NCBI GenBank assembly: GCA_015068025.1
Contig: SVLH01000018.1
Coordinates: 1-36,736 of the forward strand
Source: Oscillospiraceae bacterium
GTDB lineage: Bacteria > Bacillota > Clostridia > Oscillospirales > Oscillospiraceae
DNA: 36,736 nt
Direction of reading: 5' to 3'
Within the stretch, counting starts at the first letter, position 1; each line of letters starts with the position of its first letter. The notes under the pieces were generated by a model. It made no database searches, had not been told where the DNA came from, and saw nothing but the letters and a program-made list of their open reading frames with translations. Of the stretch, positions 1 through 8,353 are shown in pieces. Made by a program: the position numbers and the translations under genes.

Positions 1-382
1 CCAGCATCTCCATCCACATGCCCGCGGTTTCACTGACAGTCTGCTCCTTCAAGGAAAGGGAGGTGTCAATGCCGAGCAGGGGGGCATACTGGGAAGCGGT
101 GCTCATGAAAGTGAGGTAAGCATCCTGGTAATAGAAGCCCACTTCGGCCGCGGTATACGCCTCGCCGTCAATGGTCACGGCGGTGGCTTTTTTCTGGATG
201 ATGTTGGATCGCCAAACCACGGTGGCGGCGAGAGCCACTACGAATGCGGCGGCAATCACGCCGTACAGAATGCGGCTGCGCTTTTCCTTGGCGCGCTGTT
301 CGGCTTCGCGAACAGACTTGGGATCGATGTGGCCGGAGTTGGCCAGCTCCTGACGGTTCTTCTTTTCTCTAGATGCGCTCAT
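1..382 (-). CDS. Foldase-like membrane-anchored protein, N-terminal part (runs off window)
   Basis: The reading frame opens with ATG at 382 on the minus strand and continues through the window edge, giving 127 codons. The visible protein has a charged cytoplasmic N-terminus (about residues 1-36, rich in Lys/Arg/Glu), one hydrophobic segment at about 38-57 (VIAAAFVVALAATVV) and then an extracytoplasmic part beginning VTIDGEAYTAAEVGFYYQ. That pattern, a single anchor followed by a SurA/PrsA-like N-terminal helix, is common in clostridial peptidylprolyl isomerases that fold exported proteins. The catalytic domain would lie outside the window, so the function is inferred from the N-terminus only. 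An AGAGGA sequence lies about 11 bases before the ATG and a strong promoter lies upstream at 445-473. Confidence 0.6.
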   Translation of the reverse strand, partial: MSASREKKNRQELANSGHIDPKSVREAEQRAKEKRSRILYGVIAAAFVVALAATVVWRSNIIQKKATAVTIDGEAYTAAEVGFYYQDAYLTFMSTASQYAPLLGIDTSLSLKEQTVSETAGMWMEML

Positions 383-444
383 TTGTTGTTCAGTCCTCTC
401 AAGTATTCAAATGCATAAAAATGTACAGTATAACGCACTCGACT

Positions 445-473
445 ATTATACCGAAAAACGGGGCATAGTGCAA
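445..473 (-). promoter_or_regulatory. Sigma-A promoter of the foldase-like gene
   Basis: On the minus strand, TTGCAC (468-473) and TATAAT (445-450) are separated by 17 bp. The site lies about 65 bases before the ATG at 382, so the gene has its own promoter independent of the RNA locus upstream. Confidence 0.8.
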
Positions 474-554
474 GTATAATTATTATAGGTGCCGTTCCTG
501 AAAATTACCTGAAAACCACCTCGAAAGGCGGAGAAATCTCCTGCGGTTTTGCGC

Positions 555-757
555 GCAAGGAAACCCCGCGATGGCCGTGTAGATCTCGTTATAACCTGCA
601 CCCAAAGCACAGGTGGGTCGCCTCCGGTTTGCTTTACCGCTTCCAACATCCAGCCGCAGACGGCAGCCGGGAGGCCTGCGAACCACGAACCGATCCGGCA
701 TCCCATATAACGAAATGTGGGTTAAAAAAAGACCTATCACGAACCCCGCAGGGTATC
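555..757 (-). ncRNA. ssrS: 6S-like RNA (candidate)
   Basis: The 400-base stretch between the foldase and DUF1292 genes has no convincing ORF but folds well when read on the minus strand. ACCCUGCG (747-754) pairs with CGCGGGGU (563-570) as an 8-bp closing stem. After a 6 x 6 internal loop, GUGAUAGGUC pairs with GAUCUACAC with one bulged A. Then comes a large open region with a small CCCA/UGGG hairpin on the 5' side and an ACCUGUGC/GUGCAGGU hairpin on the 3' side, topped by a long G+C-rich stem (GGUUCGC..CCUCC with GGAGGCGACC). A roughly 190-nt rod with a central bubble is the 6S RNA architecture; 6S RNA binds sigma-A RNA polymerase and tunes transcription in stationary phase. I see no strong separate promoter, so it may be processed from the DUF1292 transcript. 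Ends are approximate. Confidence 0.6.
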
Positions 758-784
758 AACAGTTTGCAAAATTGGCGGAGAGGC

Positions 785-1069
785 TTACTCCTCGTCCTCC
801 AGAAGCAGTTCCATGAACAGGTCATAGACCGCGTCCATTTCCTCCTCGGAGTCCAGCGTGGAGAGCATATCCTCGCCATCCACATGGATGACTTTCAGGA
901 TGATCAGACCCATATCGTCCTCGTTTTCCTCTTCGCCTTCCACGGCGGCGGGGAAGAAGGCCTGATAGACCTGGCCGTTATGTTCCAACGCATCCACAAA
1001 TTCCAGAACGATCTCGTTGTCGTCCTCATCGGTGATGGTGATAAAAGTAGGGCCGAAATCTTCGCTCAT
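785..1069 (-). CDS. DUF1292 (YrzB-type) small acidic protein
   Basis: This 94-residue, strongly acidic protein matches the DUF1292 family in length and pattern: an N-terminal strand-rich half (ITITDEDDNEIVLEFVDALE), a middle YQAFFPA segment, and a Glu/Asp-rich C-terminus. In many Bacillota yrzB sits near yrrK and the IreB gene, and its biochemical role is not established; here the IreB gene is elsewhere, at 21475-21720. The ATG at 1069 is preceded by AAAGGAG seven bases away, and the promoter at 1100-1128 drives it. The candidate 6S RNA starts about 30 bases after the stop, so the two may share a transcript. Confidence 0.85.
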   Translation of the reverse strand: MSEDFGPTFITITDEDDNEIVLEFVDALEHNGQVYQAFFPAAVEGEEENEDDMGLIILKVIHVDGEDMLSTLDSEEEMDAVYDLFMELLLEDEE

Positions 1070-1099
1070 AACGATTCTCCTTTGTTCTTGATGGCATCC

Positions 1100-1128
1100 A
1101 TTTTACCTGAATGCTGGACGGATTGCAA
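1100..1128 (-). promoter_or_regulatory. Sigma-A promoter of the DUF1292 gene
   Basis: On the minus strand, TTGCAA (1123-1128) and TAAAAT (1100-1105) are separated by 17 bp, about 30 bases before the ATG. Confidence 0.75.
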
Positions 1129-1238
1129 GAGAAGCAAAGGTAAAAAAGACGAAAAGCAAGAACGATTTGGCATCTATATATTGCGCAATTCCAAAAAAAA
1201 TATACAAAATAATGATTTTTTCTCGGGAAAAAGCGACA

Positions 1239-1266
1239 TTTTGAATGTTGACAAGGATGGTACAAT
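1239..1266 (+). promoter_or_regulatory. Probable promoter of the penicillin-binding protein gene
   Basis: TACAAT at 1261-1266 is preceded by TGG, an extended -10, with a partial -35 TTTTGA 16 bp upstream. It lies 90 bases before the TTG start in the divergent intergenic region with the DUF1292 gene. Confidence 0.5.
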
Positions 1267-1355
1267 AGTACATATCATGGTGTATTTTAGGCTTTTGCTG
1301 TGCAGGGAAATGCAGGGCAAGGCATTTTGGATTTTCTTAAGCAGGAGGGATCCTT

Positions 1356-4034
1356 TTGGAAAACAAGAGAAGAGAGCGGCCGGCATCCAGGCCACCTCGC
1401 CATTTCAAAAAGAAAAAACAGGGGCGCAGAGTGGCCGGTATTATGGCCGGTATTTTTGGTACGCTGCTGTTGATTGGCGTGTGTACGACTGTGATGCTGT
1501 TCGTTATTTTTATGCAGTATGTGGAATCGCTGAAGCCTGTTTTGCAGGTGGACGCGAATGACTATACCATGAACCTGAGTTCCATGATCTATTACCGGGA
1601 CAGCGACACCGGGGCATGGAAGGAACTGCAGAGAGTTCACGGTACGGAAGACCGCATCTGGGTGGATATTCAGGACATGCCCGAGGAAATGTGGCAGGCT
1701 GCCGTGGCCATCGAGGATGAGCGGTTCTTCCTGCATGAGGGCGTGGACTGGTGGCGCACCGGCGGCGCGGTGGTGAATATGTTTGTGGGCATGAAAAACA
1801 CCTTCGGCGGCTCTACCATCACCCAGCAGACGCTGAAAAACATCACGGAAGACGACGATCCGTATGTGAACAGAAAGGTGCGTGAGATCTTCCGCGCGCT
1901 GGAATTTGAAAAGAACTACACCAAGTGGGAGATCCTGGAGCTGTACCTCAACAACATCTATCTGGGTGCTGGCTGCTACGGCGTGGAAACGGCGGCGGAA
2001 TACTATTTTGGCAAGGAAGTTTCCGAGCTGAATGCTGCGGAATGCGCCAGTCTGATCGCCATTACCAACAACCCCTCCCGCTACGGCCCCATGAACGAGA
2101 TTGAGATCACCGTCACGCTGGAGGACGGAACCAAGGAGATCCGCACGCCCCGGGAACTGAACAAGCAGCGTCAGGAAATGATCCTGACAAAAATGAGTGA
2201 AGTGGGTGCGGACGGCGAGGCGAAGGACGGACACGAACCCTTCCTGACCGCCGAAGAAGCCGCCGCGGCCAAGGCCTATGAGCTGCCCTTCACCGACGGC
2301 AGCGCAGACGTGGACGAGATCGTCGCCGCCGCGAACAATTCCACGACGGTGAATGACTGGTTCGTGGAGCAGGTCATCAAGGAGGTCGCCCGTGATCTGG
2401 CGGAGGCCAGAGGTGTTTCCGTCAATGCCGCCCAGAGAATGCTGAACAACGGCGGCTATCAGATCTATACCACCATGGATTACGAGATCCAGAAGATCGC
2501 GGAGAAGGCCTATGAAAATCGCGCCAATCTGGATGTAACGAGTGCCGGCGGAGAACCGCTGCAATCCGGCATCACCATCATGGATCCCGGAACGGGCCAC
2601 ATCGTTGCCATGGTAGGCTGTGTGGGTCCCAAGGAGGGCAACCTCTGGACGAACTACGCAACGGAGCAGTTCCAGGTGGGCTCCTCCATCAAGCCCCTGA
2701 CCTGCTACGCGCCCACGCTGGATGCGGGTACCATCACGCCTGCCACGGTGTTTGACAACTATCCCGTCCGGCTGCTGAACGAAACACCGTGGCCCAAGAA
2801 CTCGCCCAACACCTATACGGGCCGCACGATGGTCAGCACCGGCGTTCAGAACTCCATCAACACCGTTGCCGTGCAGACGCTGGAAACGCTGGGCTATGAG
2901 GATGCTTACGCCTTTGCCACGGAGAATCTGCATTTGAGCCTTGTGAATGCGGACATGGATGCCAGCCCTCTGGCCATGGGTGGTCTTACCTACGGTTTGA
3001 GTACTGTGGAGATGACGGCGGCGTACTCCGCATTCGTCAACGAGGGCATCTATACGGAGCCTGTGATGTATCTGGAGGTCAGGGATGCCAGCGGCAACAC
3101 GATCCTGACCAACGACGGAGAAAGCCACATCGCCATGAAGGAGACCACGGCCTACTTCATCAACGATATGCTGACCAAGGCTGTTCAGTACGGTACAGGT
3201 ACCGCCGCGCAGCTGAAGAACATGACGGTGGCTGGGAAGACCGGTACTACCACCGATAACCGCGCCCGCTATTTCGTGGGCTATACGCCCTATTACTGCG
3301 CTGCGGTGTGGACGGGTTATCGCACCAACGAAAAAATCTCTTACAGCGGAAACCCCGCCATCACCATGTGGAAGCTGGTCATGGAGGAAGTTCACGAAAA
3401 CCTGCCCAATAAAAAGTTTGCCGTTCCGGCCACGGGATTGACGGAAGTGACGGTCTGCAGGGACAGCGGCCTGCTCCACACCGGAGTCTGTGCTTCTGAT
3501 ATGCGCGGCTCCCGGGCGATCACCGTGACCGTTCCGGCCAACCTGATCCCCACGGAGACCTGCGATGTGCATGTGATGAAAGATTACTGCACCGAGGGCA
3601 AGTGCCTGGCCACTGCGGATTGCCCCGCCGAAGCGGTGAAGCAGGTGGCGTTCATGGACGTGGACCGGCCGGACTATTATAATGAGAACGGCTACAAGAT
3701 TACGGCCACGGATGACGCCTATACCCTCGTCTACCGCGAAAAGCAGATCGGCCTGCGGCCCACCATCAAGGCGGACGGCACAAAGAGCTATCCCAACGGC
3801 GTCGGCTGTCCCGCCCACTCCGAGGTTATCTGGATGGAGGATGAAAAGCCGCCCGAAGCGGAGATCGAAGAACCGGAGGAACCGGAGCTACAGGATCCTG
3901 AGATTACGGATCCCGAGCATCCAGAGCCGGAGGAGACAGATCCCGAGGCGCCTGTGATCACGGAGCCGGAAGACCCCGAAATTTCCGAGCCGGACGAGCC
4001 GTTCTATGAGGACGAGTGGGGTGCCTTCGACTGA
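1356..4034 (+). CDS. Class A penicillin-binding protein (PBP1A type)
   Basis: This bifunctional peptidoglycan synthase polymerises lipid II and cross-links the glycan strands at the outer face of the membrane. The 892-residue protein has a basic cytoplasmic N-terminus (1-25), a membrane segment (about 28-52), a GT51 transglycosylase domain with the catalytic Glu120 in EDERFF and the GGSTITQQ motif, then a transpeptidase domain with SxxK at Ser443-Lys446, SIN further on, and KTG at Lys628. The last ~60 residues are a Pro/Glu/Asp-rich tail, possibly a wall-spanning spacer. The start is TTG at 1356, preceded by AGGAGGG at good spacing; no ATG with a ribosome site is nearby. It is followed by its own terminator, so it is probably monocistronic. 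Confidence 0.95.
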   Translation: MENKRRERPASRPPRHFKKKKQGRRVAGIMAGIFGTLLLIGVCTTVMLFVIFMQYVESLKPVLQVDANDYTMNLSSMIYYRDSDTGAWKELQRVHGTEDRIWVDIQDMPEEMWQAAVAIEDERFFLHEGVDWWRTGGAVVNMFVGMKNTFGGSTITQQTLKNITEDDDPYVNRKVREIFRALEFEKNYTKWEILELYLNNIYLGAGCYGVETAAEYYFGKEVSELNAAECASLIAITNNPSRYGPMNEIEITVTLEDGTKEIRTPRELNKQRQEMILTKMSEVGADGEAKDGHEPFLTAEEAAAAKAYELPFTDGSADVDEIVAAANNSTTVNDWFVEQVIKEVARDLAEARGVSVNAAQRMLNNGGYQIYTTMDYEIQKIAEKAYENRANLDVTSAGGEPLQSGITIMDPGTGHIVAMVGCVGPKEGNLWTNYATEQFQVGSSIKPLTCYAPTLDAGTITPATVFDNYPVRLLNETPWPKNSPNTYTGRTMVSTGVQNSINTVAVQTLETLGYEDAYAFATENLHLSLVNADMDASPLAMGGLTYGLSTVEMTAAYSAFVNEGIYTEPVMYLEVRDASGNTILTNDGESHIAMKETTAYFINDMLTKAVQYGTGTAAQLKNMTVAGKTGTTTDNRARYFVGYTPYYCAAVWTGYRTNEKISYSGNPAITMWKLVMEEVHENLPNKKFAVPATGLTEVTVCRDSGLLHTGVCASDMRGSRAITVTVPANLIPTETCDVHVMKDYCTEGKCLATADCPAEAVKQVAFMDVDRPDYYNENGYKITATDDAYTLVYREKQIGLRPTIKADGTKSYPNGVGCPAHSEVIWMEDEKPPEAEIEEPEEPELQDPEITDPEHPEPEETDPEAPVITEPEDPEISEPDEPFYEDEWGAFD

Positions 4035-4061
4035 CGGAAAACAAAATAAGCACAAGGCAAA

Positions 4062-4099
4062 GCCGCCGGAAATGGAGTGTTTCCGGCGGCTTGTTTTTT
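4062..4099 (+). terminator. Rho-independent terminator after the PBP gene
   Basis: An 11-bp perfect stem (4062-4072 with 4080-4090, GCCGCCGGAAA) with a 7-base loop is followed by TTGTTTTTT. It also marks the end of the convergent mod-mogA operon, whose last gene stops at 4102. Confidence 0.9.
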
Positions 4100-4101
4100 C
4101 T

Positions 4102-4599
4102 TCACTTGGAAAGGGAAGCGCAGTCGGCAGGAACGCCGGAGAGCATCTCCAATCCGTGGGAAATGGCGGGCAGAACGGCTTCCAGATTTTCCCGTGCTGC
4201 CTTGGGCGAGCCGGGCAGGTTGATGATCAGCGTGCCCTTGCGGATGCCTGCCTGCGCCCGGGACAGCATCGCCCTGTTCGTCACCTGCATGGAGGCATAG
4301 CGCATGGCTTCGGGGATGCCGGGGGTCAGGCGGTCGCAGACGGCGATGGTGGCCTCCGGCGTTACATCTCTGGGGGCAAAGCCGGTGCCGCCGGTGGTTA
4401 CCAGCAGCTGCACGTCCGTTGCATCTGCAATGCGGCACAGGGCGGCTTCGATCTGCGGTTGTTCGTCCGGCACGATGGCGGTGCAGGCCACCTCGTACCC
4501 GGCCTGTTTCAGAATTTCTGCTACCAGCGGGCCGCCGGCGTCCGGGCGTTCACCCCGGAAACTACGGTCGCTTACGGTCAAAACAGCGGCTCGATACAT
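4102..4599 (-). CDS. mogA: Molybdopterin adenylyltransferase-like protein (MogA/MoaB family)
   Basis: The protein belongs to the MogA/MoaB family, which adenylates molybdopterin before molybdenum insertion. At 165 residues it has the family's size and motifs: N-terminal AAVLTVSDRSFRGERPDAGG, the pterin-binding TTGGTGFAPRDVTPEAT segment, and LIINLPGSPKAARENLEA near the C-terminus. It is the last gene of the modABC-mogA operon: its ATG at 4599 follows the modC stop by 12 bases, with GAGG before the start. Its placement behind the molybdate transporter supports a role in molybdenum cofactor synthesis. MogA and MoaB cannot be told apart with certainty from sequence alone. Confidence 0.9.
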   Translation of the reverse strand: MYRAAVLTVSDRSFRGERPDAGGPLVAEILKQAGYEVACTAIVPDEQPQIEAALCRIADATDVQLLVTTGGTGFAPRDVTPEATIAVCDRLTPGIPEAMRYASMQVTNRAMLSRAQAGIRKGTLIINLPGSPKAARENLEAVLPAISHGLEMLSGVPADCASLSK

Positions 4600-4611
4600 G
4601 ACGTTTCCTCC

Positions 4612-5655
4612 TTATTTCAGCGGCAGAATGTCCCGCGGCTGTATGGCCACGGTCACACGGGTCTTGTCGGGGACGGCGTACCATACCTCCCGGGAAAGCT
4701 CCATGCGCAGAGGGGGCGTATCGGGGGCAGCACCCTCCGGACGCAGGAGAACAATGGTGGTAAATACATCCTGTATGACACGAACAACTGTACAGGTAAA
4801 TGCGTTTACAGCGGTTGCGTCACAGAGGGAAATGTGGTTTGCGCGGATGCCAATGCACCGTGCGCCATCGGGGACGGCCTTTCCGCAGAGGAGAGTAAGC
4901 CCCAGAGCGGGAAGGATGATATGATTACCGTCAAAAATGGCTTCAGCATAATTTTTGCAGCCGGAAAGCCGCGCGGCGGCCTCGGTTTTCGGTTCGTGGA
5001 ACAGTTCACGCAGGGTAAAGACGCCCTCGGAATGGCCGCTGTTCAGCACGCAGACTCGCTTGCAGTTGCGGAACACCTCACCCCGGTCATGGGAGACCCA
5101 GAGGACGGTGCCGGGGAATTGCTCCAGTGTTTCTGCAAGCTCCAGTTCCAGCTGGTGCTGCAGATAGCTGTCCAGTGCGGAAAAGGGCTCATCCAAAAGA
5201 ATGGTTTTAGGCTCGGACGCAAGGATGCGCGCCAGCGCCGTTCGCTGCTGCTGCCCGCCGGAGATCTGGGCAGGGCGAAGGTCTGCCACATCCTCCAGAC
5301 GGAAGCGGCGCAGGAGCTGCGCTGTGATGTCGTTCCGCTGTCCCCGATTCCGCACGCCGGCGGCAATGTTCTGCCGCACAGTCATGTTGGGAAACAGGGC
5401 GTACTGTTGGAAAAGATAGCCGATCTGCCGCTTTTGCGGCGGAAGATCGATGTTTGCTTTGCTGTCGAACAGGGTCACGCCGTCCAAAACGATTTTTCCC
5501 TCGTCCGGCGTCAGGATCCCTGCAATGCACCGCAGCGTCATGGATTTTCCGCAGCCGGAAGCGCCCAGCAGCGCCATGACCTCATTTTCGGCGTCGAACC
5601 GAACATCCAACTGGAAGTTACCCAGTTTCTTTCGAATATTCACAGAAAGTGCCAT
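4612..5655 (-). CDS. modC: Molybdate ABC transporter ATP-binding protein
   Basis: ModC powers molybdate import by the ModABC transporter. The 347-residue protein has Walker A GASGCGKS (31-38), the signature ISGGQQQRTALARIL, Walker B ILLDEPFSALD and the switch histidine in LWVSHDRGEV. The C-terminal ~120 residues form a TOBE/Mop-like domain, which in this family can bind molybdate and regulate transport. The start chosen is the ATG at 5655, which overlaps the modB stop as TGATG; a longer upstream frame runs into modB and would lack the family's N-terminus. Translational coupling with modB is likely. Confidence 0.93.
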   Translation of the reverse strand: MALSVNIRKKLGNFQLDVRFDAENEVMALLGASGCGKSMTLRCIAGILTPDEGKIVLDGVTLFDSKANIDLPPQKRQIGYLFQQYALFPNMTVRQNIAAGVRNRGQRNDITAQLLRRFRLEDVADLRPAQISGGQQQRTALARILASEPKTILLDEPFSALDSYLQHQLELELAETLEQFPGTVLWVSHDRGEVFRNCKRVCVLNSGHSEGVFTLRELFHEPKTEAAARLSGCKNYAEAIFDGNHIILPALGLTLLCGKAVPDGARCIGIRANHISLCDATAVNAFTCTVVRVIQDVFTTIVLLRPEGAAPDTPPLRMELSREVWYAVPDKTRVTVAIQPRDILPLK

Positions 5656-6326
5656 CAGTGTGCGCCTCCTTTCTGCTTCCTGGATTCCAGCAGATTCACC
5701 GCCAGCAAAAATACGGCGGAAATGGCCAGATTCACCAGCACCCACTTCATAGCGCCTGCGTCGTCGTTGGTGCGCCAGAGCTGATAGACGGTGGTGGAGA
5801 TGGTGGCGGTACGGCCGGGGGTATAGCCGGCGATCATGGAGGTGGCACCGTATTCACCCAGTGCCCGGGCAAAGGCCAGTACTGTGCCGGCGAGAATTCC
5901 CTGTTTACACACGGGCATCTGCACCCGCCAGAAGACCCACGCATTGGATTTTCCAAGTGTCCGGCCTGCATCTGCCAGCGTTTGGTCGAAACTTTCGAAC
6001 GCGCCCCGTGCCGTGCGGTACATCAGGGGAAAGGCCACCACCACCGTGGCAAAGATGGCAGACCACCAGGTCATCACCAGCCGTATGTCAAAGGTCTCCA
6101 GAGCCCATGCACCGAGGGGGCGCCGGGGCCCCAGCAGCATTAACAGTAGCCAGCCCACCACGGTAGGAGGGAGAACCAGCGGCAGCGTCAGCACCACATC
6201 CAGCACGCCTTTGATCAGGCGGGGCAGTTTGGCGATGGAATGGGCGGCAAAGATGCCGAGGAAAAAGACGATCACTGTGGAAATGGCCGCAATGCGCAGT
6301 GAGTTGTAAAGAGGAAACCAATCCAT
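5655..6326 (-). CDS. modB: Molybdate ABC transporter permease
   Basis: ModB is the membrane channel of the molybdate importer. The 223-residue protein has about five hydrophobic segments, starting with one at roughly 10-30, and the EAA loop that docks ModC (DAGRTLGKSNAWVFWRVQMP), followed by ARALGEYGATSMIAGYTPG, the sequence typical of molybdate and tungstate permeases. It follows modA by 64 bases and ends overlapping modC by one base, so it sits in the modA-modB-modC-mogA operon. Confidence 0.93.
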   Translation of the reverse strand: MDWFPLYNSLRIAAISTVIVFFLGIFAAHSIAKLPRLIKGVLDVVLTLPLVLPPTVVGWLLLMLLGPRRPLGAWALETFDIRLVMTWWSAIFATVVVAFPLMYRTARGAFESFDQTLADAGRTLGKSNAWVFWRVQMPVCKQGILAGTVLAFARALGEYGATSMIAGYTPGRTATISTTVYQLWRTNDDAGAMKWVLVNLAISAVFLLAVNLLESRKQKGGAH

Positions 6327-6390
6327 AGGGATACCTCACAATCGGGAAATGGGGGCGCACCGGAGGGGTACGCACCCGTCGAGATTATAT

Positions 6391-7215
6391 TCAGGCGAGG
6401 GGAGAGAAGCCGACCGCCTCAAAGCAGGCTGTGGCCTCTGCGGAGGAAAGGTAGTCCAGAAATGCCTGTGCGGCCTTGGGCTGGCTGCCGCTGTTGATGA
6501 CGGCGGCGGGATAGATGACCTGTCCGCACATGTCTGCCGTGGCGCTGTCCGCCACCGTCAGGCCGGCGGAATGGGCGTCTGTGCCGTAGATGATGCCGCA
6601 ATCTACCGTGCCTTCGGAAACCTGCGTGGCGACCTCCTTGGCGTTGGAGCCGTAGGTAAGGTTGGCGGCAATGGAGGCTTCGTCAATGCTGTAATAGGTG
6701 AAGATCTTCTGTGTATACTGTCCCACCGGCACGTCGCTGTTGCCCATAGCCAGCATCACTTCACCGTTTTTCAGCAGATCAGCCAGTTGGTCAAAACTCT
6801 CGATGCCGGCAGGATTGCCGGCAGGAACGGCCAGCGTCACCTTGTTTTCCAGCAGGTCGATCCGGCTGCCCTGTACGACGAAGTCCAGACCGTCGGGGTT
6901 CTTGTCGGTATCGTCCTGCAAAGCGCCGTCCAGCGCATTCATCTGTCTGGGGGCGGCAGAGATGAAGATGTCGCAGGGTGCGCCCTCCTGAATTTGCGTT
7001 TTCAGCGTGCCGGAGGAGTCATAGGTAGCCGTCACGGTCACATCGGGGGCGACGGACTTGTAGCCCTCGATGGCGGCGTTGAGAGATTCCTGCATGGAGG
7101 CGGCGGCAAAGACGAGGATTTCCGTACTTTGCCCGGTGGGATCTTGTTTCTCACCGCAGGCAGACAGGGAGAAGGTCAGCGAAAGCACTGTCAGCACCGT
7201 AAACAGTTTTTTCAT
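6391..7215 (-). CDS. modA: Molybdate-binding lipoprotein
   Basis: ModA captures molybdate (or tungstate) outside the cell and delivers it to ModB. The 274-residue precursor begins MKKLFTVLTVLSLTFS and has the lipobox LSAC with Cys20 as the lipid anchor. The mature part has the ModA pattern: ILVFAAASMQESLNAAIEGY, a YDSSGTLKTQIQEGAPCD segment, and VDCGIIYGTDAHSAG near the hinge. The start is the ATG at 7215; the frame stays open further upstream but that extension has no signal peptide, crosses the promoter, and lies outside the family's length. GAAAGGA precedes the ATG. Confidence 0.93.
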   Translation of the reverse strand: MKKLFTVLTVLSLTFSLSACGEKQDPTGQSTEILVFAAASMQESLNAAIEGYKSVAPDVTVTATYDSSGTLKTQIQEGAPCDIFISAAPRQMNALDGALQDDTDKNPDGLDFVVQGSRIDLLENKVTLAVPAGNPAGIESFDQLADLLKNGEVMLAMGNSDVPVGQYTQKIFTYYSIDEASIAANLTYGSNAKEVATQVSEGTVDCGIIYGTDAHSAGLTVADSATADMCGQVIYPAAVINSGSQPKAAQAFLDYLSSAEATACFEAVGFSPLA

Positions 7216-7231
7216 CGTGATTTGTCCTTTC

Positions 7232-7260
7232 AATATACAATATTTATCTTGACTCCGCAA
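7232..7260 (-). promoter_or_regulatory. Promoter of modABC-mogA
   Basis: On the minus strand, TTGCGG (7255-7260) and TATATT (7232-7237) are separated by 17 bp, 17 bases before the modA ATG. The shared 24-bp site at 7272-7295 lies just upstream of this -35 box. Confidence 0.7.
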
Positions 7261-7271
7261 GGAGGAAAGGT

Positions 7272-7295
7272 CGTGATACTCGATTGAGGTTAACG
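7272..7295. promoter_or_regulatory. Conserved 24-bp quasi-palindrome upstream of modA (copy 1)
   Basis: The site is centred on CTCGATTGAG and flanked by GTGATA and GTTAACG. It matches the copy at 9802-9825 in 23 of 24 positions. Two near-identical sites at the two molybdenum operons point to a common operator. Here it sits upstream of the -35 box, roughly at -46 to -70, a position usual for activators. The binding protein is unknown. Confidence 0.7.
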
Positions 7296-7308
7296 GTTGA
7301 CGAAAGAC

Positions 7309-7328
7309 CGCGCCGGGTATCCGGCGCG
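7309..7328 (-). terminator. Hairpin after the molybdopterin-binding protein gene (weak terminator)
   Basis: An 8-bp perfect stem CGCGCCGG/CCGGCGCG with a 4-base loop begins six bases after the stop codon at 7334. The tail on the minus strand is only GTCTTTCG, so read-through into modA is possible. Confidence 0.5.
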
Positions 7329-7333
7329 TATCT

Positions 7334-8353
7334 TTATTTTCCAAAGGGGCAGTTGGGCCAATGGCAGGGCTTGCAGCCAAGGCACAATCCGCCTTCACCC
7401 AGCATGACCAGATCCTTTTTGGTGACCTCCACGCCTGCCGCCACACGGGGCAGCACCAGATCGAATACAGTGGCGCCGGCATACATCACGCAGCCGGGCA
7501 GCCCCATGACGGCGGTGCCGTCCTCAAAGTAGCCCAGCAGGAACATGGCACCGGGCAGGACAGGCGCACCGTAGGTCACGATGCGGGCGCCGGCGGCCTT
7601 GATCCCGCCGGGAGTATTGTCGTCCGGATCGACGCTCATGCCGCCGGTGCAGAGAATGATGTCCGCACCGGTCTTGCGAGCCTCCGCTACTGCGTTGGCC
7701 ACATTTTCTACGCCGTCGCCGGAATAGGTCACGGATAGAGTTTCGATGCCGTAGGTGGCCAGTTTGTCCTTGACCACGGGGGTAAAGGTGTCCTGAATGA
7801 GGCCCTTTTTCACTTCGCTGCCGGTGGCGATGATGGCGGCGGTCTTTTTCACATAGGGCAGCAGCTCCAGCAGCGCTTCGCCGCCGGCTGCTTTTTCTGC
7901 CGCAAGCAGCTTTTCCTCCTCGATGATGAGGGGGATGACCCGCATGCCGGCCAGCTTGTCGCCCTTTCGCACGGCGGTGTTGCCGTGGCGGGTGGCGATC
8001 ATGATGTCATCCGTAGTGTTGACGGCAATGAGCTTTTCGGAGTTCACCCGAAACAGGCCGTCACAGGCGGCAGTCAGCTCGATCTTGCCCTCTTTGACTT
8101 CGCTGCGCCCCATGTGGTCGGCGGCACACAGGGCATAGAGCCGCTCGGCCGCTTCGTTTTCGTGGAGCATGCCGGGGGTCATTTCCCAGACGTAGAGGTG
8201 CTCCTTGCCCATGCTGAGCAGCACGGGGATGTCTTCCTCGCGCACCACGTGTCCCTTGCGGAAGCGGGCGTCCTTATATTCTCCTTTGATGATCTGTGTC
8301 ATGTCGTGGCACAGCACATGTCCCACGGCCTCTGTGGTTTGGATCAGTTTCAT
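7334..8353 (-). CDS. Molybdopterin-binding protein with Cys-rich tail (MoeA-related)
   Basis: The 339-residue protein contains a MoCF-type molybdopterin-binding domain in its C-terminal half ([15 protein letters not shown], then [19 protein letters not shown]), as in MoeA and MogA, but lacks the full four-domain length of MoeA (~400). The N-terminal ~150 residues ([20 protein letters not shown]) resemble those of the clostridial molybdopterin-binding proteins found beside selenium-dependent molybdenum hydroxylase genes. The end is distinctive: [16 protein letters not shown], four cysteines and a histidine that could bind a metal or Fe-S cluster. The ATG at 8353 overlaps the moaC stop by four bases. 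It probably acts in molybdenum insertion or cofactor delivery; the exact step is inferred. Confidence 0.85.
   Translation of the reverse strand: MKLIQTTEAVGHVLCHDMTQIIKGEYKDARFRKGHVVREEDIPVLLSMGKEHLYVWEMTPGMLHENEAAERLYALCAADHMGRSEVKEGKIELTAACDGLFRVNSEKLIAVNTTDDIMIATRHGNTAVRKGDKLAGMRVIPLIIEEEKLLAAEKAAGGEALLELLPYVKKTAAIIATGSEVKKGLIQDTFTPVVKDKLATYGIETLSVTYSGDGVENVANAVAEARKTGADIILCTGGMSVDPDDNTPGGIKAAGARIVTYGAPVLPGAMFLLGYFEDGTAVMGLPGCVMYAGATVFDLVLPRVAAGVEVTKKDLVMLGEGGLCLGCKPCHWPNCPFGK

Noticed and set aside
1287-3818. 843-codon open frame on the minus strand opposite the PBP gene
   Set aside because: It is the shadow of the PBP gene: it has no ribosome site, no recognisable domain, and His/Gly/Val-rich composition typical of antisense frames in G+C-rich genes.
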